This document shows positions 57,460-64,000 of a DNA stretch of 64,000 nucleotides, in pieces (position 1 is the stretch's first letter; each line of letters begins with the position of its first letter). The translations under genes and the position numbers were made by a program. The notes beneath the pieces were generated by a model. The model did no database searches, was not told where the DNA came from, and saw only the letters and a list, made by a program, of their open reading frames with translations. Source of the DNA: Microbulbifer sp. MI-G (GTDB lineage Bacteria; Pseudomonadota; Gammaproteobacteria; Pseudomonadales; Cellvibrionaceae); NCBI RefSeq assembly GCF_030440425.1, contig NZ_CP098023.1:2531501-2595500 (forward strand). Direction: 5' to 3'.

Positions 57460-60400
57460 TCATTCACCTGCTGCGGGTTTTTGCAGGTTCTGGGGCTGGT
57501 AGCCCCCCTTCAGTTTTTCGCGCACCCCCTGCACCATTGCGTAATACACTGGCACCAGCAACGTGGCAAACAGGCTGGCAGCCAACATGCCGCCAAAAAC
57601 CACCAGGCCCAGGGAAACGCGACTGACGGCACCGGCCCCGGTGGCTACCAGCAAAGGCACCACTCCGAGAATAAAAGATATAGCCGTCATTAACACCGCG
57701 CGAAAACGCAGTCGGGTAGCAGAAAGCGCTGCCTCGGCTATGGACTTGCCCTTATCCCTTTCCACACAGGCAAACTCGACAATCAAAATGGCACTCTTTG
57801 CCGCCATACCGATCAACAGTACCAGGCCAATCTGGGTGTAGAGATTGTTGATGGAACCTGCGAGCCAGACCATCAGCATGGCACCGCTGATGGCGATGGG
57901 CACACATAGCAAAACGGCGCAAGGAATGCTCCAGCTCTCGTACTGGGCCACCAGAAACAGATACACAAATATAATGGCCAGGCTGAAGAGAATCGGCACC
58001 AGGTTACCCGCGGTAACCTCCTGAAAACTGATACCGGTCCACTCGTAGCCGTAGCCTTCCGGCAGGTTCTGCGCCAACGCTTCCATAGCGTCCATGGCCT
58101 GGCCGCTGGAAAAGCCGGGGGCCGGGGCGCCGTTAATGGTGATACTGTTGTACAGGTTGTAGCGCGTGATGGTCTGGGGCGCCACAACGGGTGTGATAGT
58201 GGCCACGGAGGTCACCGGCACCAGGCCACCGCTGTTGGCGCGCACATAAAAGCCTGCCAGGTTTTCCTCTTCGTCGCGAAATTGTGCATCCGCCTGGGCA
58301 ATCACCCGGAACACTTTGCCGTAGAGGTTAAAGTCATTGATGTAATAGCCCCCGAGCAGTGTCTGCAAGGTGAAATAGACTTGTGGCAGGGGCACACCGA
58401 GCACATGGGCTTTTTCCTTATCCAGAGTGAGTTCCAGCTGCGGGGTACTGGCCTGATAACTGGTAAATGCCTGGGCAATTTCCGCTCTCTGGTTGGCATT
58501 GCCGAGCAGATCGAACAGTACCTGGGACAACTCCAGAATACTGCGCCCCTGCAGATCTTCCAACACAAACTCGAAACCGCCCACCGTACCAATACCGGGC
58601 AGTGGTGGAATGGCGAAGGGCATAATCTGCGCATTGGGAATGGCCTCCAGCTTTTTTTGCAGGCGCTCCATAATGGCAAACTGGTGGTTCTCGCTGCTGG
58701 TGCGCTCTTCCCAGGGTTTGAGTACAGCAAACATCATCGCGGTATTGGAAGAGGCACTGCTGGTCAGTTGGTTGTATCCCGGCACGGCCACCACATGGGC
58801 CATGGCTGGTTCCTCCAGCAAAATATCCGTGACCTGGTTGACCACCGGGCCTGTTCTCTCCAGGGAGGAACCGTCCGGCAACTGCACGTGCAGAGTAAAG
58901 GTACCCTGATCCTCATCGGGGATAAAGCCGGTGGGAACATGGGCGAACAGCCAGTAAGTGAGGAGGAAAATCCCCAGGATTGAGGCGATCCCCACCAGTG
59001 GCAGCCCGACACAGGCCTTTACCAGACCTGCATAAAAATTGGTAGCGCGGTGCAGGAACTTGTTAAAAAAACCAAACAGCCCGGTTTCCCTGATCCCCGC
59101 CATCTCGCCTTTTTCTCCCGCCTTCAGGATGCTGGCACACAGTGCGGGGCTCAGGGTAAGCGCGTTGATGGAGGAAATCGCCACCGCCATGGAAATGGTG
59201 ATGGCAAACTGCTGGTACATTTTTCCGGTAATTCCCGGCATCAGCATCACCGGCACAAACACCGCAAACAGCACCAGGGTGGTGGCAATCACCGGGCCGG
59301 TTACCTCACGCATGGATTCCAGCGCAGCCTCTTTCGGTGCCAACCCTTCTCCCATCAGGCGCTGGGTGTTTTCCACTACGATAATCGCATCATCCACCAC
59401 TATGCCGATGGCGAGAATCAGAGCAAAAAGCGTGATGGTATTGATGGTCAAACCCAGGGCAAGCATCAGGGCAAAGGTGCCCACCAGGGAAACGGGTATT
59501 GCAATCGCAGGGATCAGGGTGGAGCGCCAGTCCTGTAAAAACAGAAACACCACCAGGATAACCAGGATCAGGGCAATAAAGAGCGTCTCCACAACCTCTT
59601 TGACAGAAGCCTCCACAAACAGCGTGGTATCGTAGAGCACTTCGGCGGTCAGTCCCTTCGGGAAACGCTGGGAAAGCTGTGCCACCTTCTCTTTGATGCC
59701 TTCGGCCACCTCCAGGGCATTGGCATCGGGCAACTGGTATACACCGATAACCGCAGAGGGCTGATTGTCCAACTGGCCGTAAGAGGCATAGGATTCACTG
59801 CCCAGCTCCACCCTGGCCACATCCTTCACTTTCACCATGGCACCATCAGGCTTGGCGCGGATGGTGATTTCCTCAAACTGCTTGGGATCGACCAGGCGCC
59901 CCTGTACGAGAATATTATACTGAAACTGCTGGTCTGTGCGGATCGGCGGCGAGCCGATCTGTCCTGCGGCCACCTGAATATTCTGCGCCTGTACCGCATC
60001 AACGACATCCTCCACAGTGACATCCAGTGAGGCCATGCGGTTCGGATTGAGCCACAGGCGCATGGCGTAGTTGCGCGAGCCAAAAATCACAACGCTGCTC
60101 ACCCCCAGCACGCGGGCCAGCTCATCCTTTAAATAAATCTCGGCATAATTGGCCAAAAACAATTCATCAAATTTTTGTTCCGGGGAAAAGAGATTCACCA
60201 CCAACAGCAGCGTGGTGCTCTGTTTGGAGACGACAACGCCATCCCGCTTTACATCCTCGGGCAATTGCGGCATGGCCTGCTCTACCCGGTTTTGCACATT
60301 CACCTGGGCGATATCATCGTCGTAGCCGGATTTAAATGTAACGGTGAGGCTGTAGGTGCCGTCGTTCCCACTTGTGGAGGACATATACTCCATGCCCTCT

Positions 60401-60618
60401 ACCCCATTCACCTGGGATTCGATAGGCACAGCGACACTGTCGCGCATCACCTCGGCACTGGCACCCGCATAGGTAGTGGCGACATTGATGGTGGCGGGGG
60501 TAATTTCTGGAAACTGCGCTACAGGCAACAGGGGCAGAGACAGTATTCCTGCCAGGGCAATCAGAATCGAAATCACAAAGGCGAAACGGGGCCGCCGGAT
60601 GCAAAACGCACTGATCAT
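57460..60618 (-). CDS. RND multidrug efflux permease (HAE1, AcrB/MexF type)
   Basis: A 1052-residue inner-membrane pump with two sixfold-TM halves. Seen are MISAFCIRRPRFAFVISILI, the hydrophilic-loop SYASYGQLDNQPSAVIGVYQ, ILAIGIVVDDAIIVVENTQR with the proton-relay Asp pair in TM4 (GIVVDDAI), GFIPDEDQGTF after TM7, and LIGMAAKSAILIVEFA with the TM10 Lys (AAKSA). It starts 32 bases after the adaptor stop. No outer-membrane channel gene is included, so it probably uses a TolC encoded elsewhere. Confidence 0.95.
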   Translation of the reverse strand: MISAFCIRRPRFAFVISILIALAGILSLPLLPVAQFPEITPATINVATTYAGASAEVMRDSVAVPIESQVNGVEGMEYMSSTSGNDGTYSLTVTFKSGYDDDIAQVNVQNRVEQAMPQLPEDVKRDGVVVSKQSTTLLLVVNLFSPEQKFDELFLANYAEIYLKDELARVLGVSSVVIFGSRNYAMRLWLNPNRMASLDVTVEDVVDAVQAQNIQVAAGQIGSPPIRTDQQFQYNILVQGRLVDPKQFEEITIRAKPDGAMVKVKDVARVELGSESYASYGQLDNQPSAVIGVYQLPDANALEVAEGIKEKVAQLSQRFPKGLTAEVLYDTTLFVEASVKEVVETLFIALILVILVVFLFLQDWRSTLIPAIAIPVSLVGTFALMLALGLTINTITLFALILAIGIVVDDAIIVVENTQRLMGEGLAPKEAALESMREVTGPVIATTLVLFAVFVPVMLMPGITGKMYQQFAITISMAVAISSINALTLSPALCASILKAGEKGEMAGIRETGLFGFFNKFLHRATNFYAGLVKACVGLPLVGIASILGIFLLTYWLFAHVPTGFIPDEDQGTFTLHVQLPDGSSLERTGPVVNQVTDILLEEPAMAHVVAVPGYNQLTSSASSNTAMMFAVLKPWEERTSSENHQFAIMERLQKKLEAIPNAQIMPFAIPPLPGIGTVGGFEFVLEDLQGRSILELSQVLFDLLGNANQRAEIAQAFTSYQASTPQLELTLDKEKAHVLGVPLPQVYFTLQTLLGGYYINDFNLYGKVFRVIAQADAQFRDEEENLAGFYVRANSGGLVPVTSVATITPVVAPQTITRYNLYNSITINGAPAPGFSSGQAMDAMEALAQNLPEGYGYEWTGISFQEVTAGNLVPILFSLAIIFVYLFLVAQYESWSIPCAVLLCVPIAISGAMLMVWLAGSINNLYTQIGLVLLIGMAAKSAILIVEFACVERDKGKSIAEAALSATRLRFRAVLMTAISFILGVVPLLVATGAGAVSRVSLGLVVFGGMLAASLFATLLVPVYYAMVQGVREKLKGGYQPQNLQKPAAGE

Positions 60619-60650
60619 ACAACAGCTAAGCGGCCCGCGGCCGTATCGGG

Positions 60651-61931
60651 CTACTTGTAATCATCGACCGCTCCTTCAGGCTGGGGATACTCGCTATCAA
60701 TGCGGATGCCCGGCAGCATTTCAATCAACTCCTGGCTACCGGTACCTGAGTCCGTCGGCAACTCCCCCTTGCGGGCGGGTGCTGCGGGCTGCGTCCGGGC
60801 ATCGTAGGGATCGCGCGGGGTGTTCTGCGGTGTCACCGGTTTATCCGCCACCACCCGCTGCAATCCGTTGACGATCACCGACTCTCCTGCAACCAGCCCC
60901 TGGTTCACGGCCCAGAGTTCCCCCTCCCGCTGCCCCAGAACCAAGTAGCGCTTGAGAGCAATATTCTTCTCGCCCAACACAAATACGTAGCGGCCCTGCA
61001 TGTCCTCCTGTACCGCCGCTTGTGGCACCAGGGGTTTAAGGGCCTCGCTGCCGGTAAATACCCGGATGGACACCCGCGCGAACTGCCCCTGCACCAGCAA
61101 TTGGCCCGGATTGGGAAAGAGTGCGCGCACCGCAACAGAGCCGGTAGTCTGGTCAATCTGGTTGTCGATAAATACGATCTCGCCCCGGTAGGGGTAAAAG
61201 TTGCCATCCGGCAGCTCAATACGGACATCCAGCCCTATCGGCGACAGCCCCGCCCGGCGCCGCCTTTGCGTATCCACCTGCACGGCATAAAGTTGGTTCT
61301 CCGGCACCTCGAACAGCACATAAATGGGATTCATCTTGACAATGGTGGTCAGCGGATCCGATTCTGGGCCCACCAGGGAGCCTTCGGTAAATTCGGTGCG
61401 CCCGATGCGCCCGGTCAGGGGGGCATAGATCTTGGTGTAGGAGAGGTCCAGCCGGGCGCTTTCCACCTTGGCCCGATCTGCATCGACCTGGGACTTTGTC
61501 TCTTCATACGTGCCCATCAACTCATCCATCTGTACCTGGCTGATGGCACCGGTGGCAATCAGGCTGCGCCCGCGGCGGAAATTGCGCTCGGCGACCCGCA
61601 GTGCGGCCCTGGACCGCTCCAGATTGGCGCTTTGGTTGTCCAGTTCCGCGATAAAGGGGCGAGGGTCTATCTCGAACAGCAACTGACCCTTAACAACGGT
61701 ATCTCCCTCCTGAAAGTGCCGGCTTTGTATGTAACCCTGTACCCTTGGGCGCACTTTATATTCGTCGGTGGCTTCTACCCGACCGACAAACTCAAAGCGC
61801 GGAATGACCGGCTGCTCACGCACCACCAGTACCTCCACTGGAGGCGGCGGGGGCGGCTTTTGTTGCTTATCTCTGTCACCGCAGGCGCACAAGACAACTA
61901 ACACAAGCCCAAAAAATACAATACGCGCCAT
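60651..61931 (-). CDS. RND efflux periplasmic adaptor (AcrA/MexE-type lipoprotein)
   Basis: A 426-residue protein from ATG 61931. The lipobox LCAC is near residue 15 (VVLCACGD), then a Pro-rich linker; VRPRVQGYIQSRHFQEGDTV VKG is the lipoyl half-motif, a coiled-coil hairpin (ANLERSRAALRVAERNFRRG to KVESARLDLSYTKIYAPLTG) follows, then the beta-barrel and membrane-proximal domains. It bridges the RND pump and the outer-membrane channel. A TTG start at 61973 would add 14 residues before the signal peptide, unlikely. Divergent from the Nudix gene at 62034; no local TetR regulator. Confidence 0.93.
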   Translation of the reverse strand: MARIVFFGLVLVVLCACGDRDKQQKPPPPPPVEVLVVREQPVIPRFEFVGRVEATDEYKVRPRVQGYIQSRHFQEGDTVVKGQLLFEIDPRPFIAELDNQSANLERSRAALRVAERNFRRGRSLIATGAISQVQMDELMGTYEETKSQVDADRAKVESARLDLSYTKIYAPLTGRIGRTEFTEGSLVGPESDPLTTIVKMNPIYVLFEVPENQLYAVQVDTQRRRRAGLSPIGLDVRIELPDGNFYPYRGEIVFIDNQIDQTTGSVAVRALFPNPGQLLVQGQFARVSIRVFTGSEALKPLVPQAAVQEDMQGRYVFVLGEKNIALKRYLVLGQREGELWAVNQGLVAGESVIVNGLQRVVADKPVTPQNTPRDPYDARTQPAAPARKGELPTDSGTGSQELIEMLPGIRIDSEYPQPEGAVDDYK

Positions 61932-62033
61932 GGCAGACTGGGGACCGCCTTTGTACACCAGGGTTTCTAACAACTATAGGCGTCAAAAAGTCGGCAGGCT
62001 GGCGTTGGAATCCCGCATGGGTATACTGACGTC

Positions 62034-62573
62034 ATGAAATTTTGTAGCCGCTGCGGCAGCGATGCCGTCACATTTTCTATCCCCAAAGGCGACGACCGCC
62101 CCCGCCACCTGTGCAGCAACTGCGGCGCCATACACTACATCAACCCTCGGGTGATTGTGGGTGTACTGCCTTATCTCGGAGACCGGGTCATGCTGTGCCG
62201 ACGCGCTATTGAACCCCGCCGCGGGCGCTGGACCCTGCCTGCCGGTTTCATGGAAAACGGCGAAACCAGTGAAGAGGGGGCACTACGGGAATCCTGGGAA
62301 GAAGCACGCGCCAACATCCGTATGGACGATCTCTACTCGGTCTACGATATTCCCCATATCAATCAGGTCTACCTGATGTACCGGGGTGAATTGACAGATA
62401 CCAATTTTGGACCGGGACCGGAATCCTTGGAGGTGGCACTGTTTCGCAAGGGGGAGATTCCCTGGCCGGAGATCGCCTTCCCCATCATGCACAAAACGCT
62501 CGAGCATTATTTCGAGGACAGCCAACTGGGGCATTACCCGCTGCACCGGGGCGTCATCTCGCGAAAGCTGTAA
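62034..62573 (+). CDS. Nudix hydrolase with N-terminal zinc ribbon
   Basis: A 179-residue protein. The N-terminus MKFCSRCGSDAVTF with CSNCG further on is a four-Cys zinc ribbon as in NudC-type enzymes; the Nudix box runs from GFMENGETSEEGALRESWEE. The usual NudC SQPWPFPxS motif is absent, so NADH pyrophosphatase activity is not assured; this shorter family (about 180 aa) likely hydrolyses ADP-ribose or FAD-like nucleotides. The start is close to the divergent adaptor gene. Confidence 0.88.
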   Translation: MKFCSRCGSDAVTFSIPKGDDRPRHLCSNCGAIHYINPRVIVGVLPYLGDRVMLCRRAIEPRRGRWTLPAGFMENGETSEEGALRESWEEARANIRMDDLYSVYDIPHINQVYLMYRGELTDTNFGPGPESLEVALFRKGEIPWPEIAFPIMHKTLEHYFEDSQLGHYPLHRGVISRKL

Positions 62574-62684
62574 ATGATCCTCTCTGTGATAGGGCCACCA
62601 TATGCCCCCCGGGAAGTTTGTGTGAAATAACACCCGACGCCTGGTGCCCTGACTGACAAAACCGCCAGAATCAGGCGCCGGCTG

Positions 62685-63011
62685 TCAGCGGCGCGGGCCA
62701 CAGCGCGCATCCAGCGGCCACAGGTCAAAGGCCGGCTCCTCGTAGGGATGCGTCTCATACAGGGCCGCCAGCACCGCATCCACACAGGTTTCAGCACACA
62801 CCATTTCCACCCGGTACTCCGCCACCTCCTCCACCTGCCCGGATTCACCCAAAAACGGCCGGCTACCTGGCTGTGGGCGGAACTGGCCGCTGCCCAGTAC
62901 CTGCCAGCAACAGTGATCATAATCTCCCATACGCCCGGCACCTGCTGTAAACAGCGCTTGTTTTACTACGGCCAAATGCGTTTCGGGAATATAGAGGCAA
63001 AGCTTGTACAT
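62685..63011 (-). CDS. NIF3/YqfO C-terminal-like protein
   Basis: A 108-residue protein starting MYKLCLYIPETHLAVVKQAL. The order AGRMGDYDHCCWQVLGSGQF, RPFLGESGQVEEVAEYRVEM, LYETHPYEEPAFDLWPL matches the YqfO03/NIF3-like regulatory domain found free in many proteobacteria. It is often close to metal-dependent enzymes; its role is not settled. The inner ATG is chosen since family members begin MYKL. Convergent with the Nudix gene. Confidence 0.87.
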   Translation of the reverse strand: MYKLCLYIPETHLAVVKQALFTAGAGRMGDYDHCCWQVLGSGQFRPQPGSRPFLGESGQVEEVAEYRVEMVCAETCVDAVLAALYETHPYEEPAFDLWPLDARCGPRR

Positions 63012-63118
63012 TGAATAATGCCACGTTGGAAACAGCACACTGCATCGCGGTATGCCAGTAAAAAACCGGGGCAGTGCAGACCCTGCTTCGCCCGGCCAAA
63101 CGCTGTTTATAGGTACAT

Positions 63119-63973
63119 TTAGAACATCATGGTCATCAGTTTGCGCTGGTACCGGGTGGCAACCGGATCACCGGCGCCGAGGCTTTTCACAATATCCAGA
63201 AATGTCTGCTTGGCAGCGCCGTCGGCAAAGTGCATATCCCGGCGCAGGATATCCAGCAGCAGCTCCAGGGCCTCCTGATGGCGATCTGCCTGGCTGTACT
63301 GCACCGCCAGTTGGTAGGCGGCGTCGCCGTTTTGGGGATTGTCCCGCAGTGTTTTCTGCAGGGCCTGGATTTCCGGCGTATCCGCCGCCTGCTGCTTTAA
63401 TTCCAATTGCGCCATCAGTTGCTGGTATTCGGCATCCTGGTCGGCGAGCAGGATTTTCCCCAGTACCGTGTCAGCCTCCTGAGTGCGGTTCTGCTCGAGT
63501 AATAGCGCCGCCAGCTGCTTGGCAATATCCTCACGCTCGCTGGATTCCCTGTACGCCTCGCGCAATAGCGGCAGGGCCGCACCCTGTTTCCCCTCGGTGA
63601 TCAACGCCTGGGCCTGCTGCAGTTTGATATCCCAGGGTTTGGGCAGGTACTTGTCGAGCATTTCGCGAATTTGTGATTCCGGCTGCACACCGGCGAAGCC
63701 ATCCACCGGCTGGCCGTCTTTGAGTAACATCACGGTGGGCAGGCTGCGCACGCCCAATTGCCCCGCGAGCATCTGCTCGCTGTCCGCATTCACCTTGGCC
63801 AGCAGGAACTGGCCGGCGTACTCATTCGCCAGTTTTTCCAGCACCGGCATCAATTGCTTGCAGGGCTCACACCAGTCAGCCCAGAAATCCACCACCACCG
63901 GGCGCTGCATGGATTCCTCAATCAGTACTTGCTGGGCGCTCTCCGCTGTTACATCGACAATAAATTCGTTCAC
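63119..63973 (-). CDS. cnoX: Chaperedoxin CnoX (YbbN), thioredoxin-TPR protein
   Basis: A 284-residue protein: an N-terminal thioredoxin fold with an intact WCEPCK active site (about residues 35-40) and SLPTVMLLKDG, then a TPR-like helical C-terminus of about 170 residues (AQALITEGKQGAALPLLREA, YQLAVQYSQADRHQEALELL). CnoX holds unfolding substrates under oxidative stress and hands them to GroEL or DnaK. E. coli YbbN lacks the first active-site Cys; here CEPC is complete, so redox activity is expected as in Caulobacter CnoX. The last 27 bases of the window lie upstream of its ATG. Confidence 0.93.
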   Translation of the reverse strand: MNEFIVDVTAESAQQVLIEESMQRPVVVDFWADWCEPCKQLMPVLEKLANEYAGQFLLAKVNADSEQMLAGQLGVRSLPTVMLLKDGQPVDGFAGVQPESQIREMLDKYLPKPWDIKLQQAQALITEGKQGAALPLLREAYRESSEREDIAKQLAALLLEQNRTQEADTVLGKILLADQDAEYQQLMAQLELKQQAADTPEIQALQKTLRDNPQNGDAAYQLAVQYSQADRHQEALELLLDILRRDMHFADGAAKQTFLDIVKSLGAGDPVATRYQRKLMTMMF

Positions 63974-64000
63974 AACCGCTCCTGAGTTGGGTTTGTCCAG

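Overview
The window reads as the chromosome of a marine-type gammaproteobacterium. RsuA, RsmC, FolD, FadH and CnoX match gammaproteobacterial families closely, and the gene mix recalls Cellvibrionales such as Microbulbifer; that placement is inference, as no marker was searched. Both flanks are ordinary chromosome. At the left are a short-chain dehydrogenase, a small helical protein, rsmC, rsuA, folD and a Pro-Arg-His tRNA operon with a clear promoter at 6285-6313. At the right (33.6-41 kb) are a lipid-catabolism cluster (SDR, APH-like kinase, acyl-CoA dehydrogenase, histidine phosphatase), a divergent LysR regulator and fadH. Then come an unusual toroid-protein/carboxylesterase pair, an Rhs/YD-repeat toxin with a candidate immunity gene (46.0-53.7 kb), small stress or secreted genes, an RND efflux adaptor-pump pair, Nudix genes, a NIF3-like gene and cnoX.

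The accessory region is 6.7-32 kb. A prophage-like element sits in tRNA-His. A 79-bp segment (3' part of the tRNA plus its terminator, 6712-6790) recurs at 21797-21875 with two mismatches, and a 5'-truncated tyrosine integrase lies just inside the right copy. Between the two att sites, all on the minus strand, are a small membrane protein, a holin of the 3TM type, a gpZ-like tail protein, a chimeric ORF (terminase small subunit N-terminus joined to tape-measure C-terminus), a small tail protein, a 1634-aa tail-tip protein ending in a Hint (intein-like) domain, and two small tail-end genes. Head genes are gone, so this is a deletion derivative. Its cargo next to the tRNA is a double-glycine bacteriocin-like precursor, a 58-aa two-TM protein and the wreck of its exporter (an HlyD/ABC fusion with a frameshift).

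Just past the right att site (21.9-24.9 kb) the pattern starts again: diverged left-end repeats, small secreted cargo genes, then a second copy of the 121-aa tail gene and of the Hint-containing tail-tip C-terminus, cut by an IS. I read this as a second, tandem element of the same family at the same tRNA, now decayed. Pieces of the 121-aa gene and of a phage leader/terminator repeat around cargo genes, which suggests recombination-driven cargo exchange.

Insertion sequences are all IS3-like: two near-identical 1306-bp copies (1365-2670; 17008-18313, the second with a nonsense mutation), a 1203-bp IS407-like copy (19746-20948), a truncated copy at 24.9 kb, a decayed relative at 45.1-45.3 kb and a stray orfB end at 28.1 kb. 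Further accessory genes are a BRO-type antirepressor divergent from a membrane protein/XRE regulator pair with an operator-like dyad array, a V8-like serine protease, and a choloylglycine-hydrolase-family enzyme.
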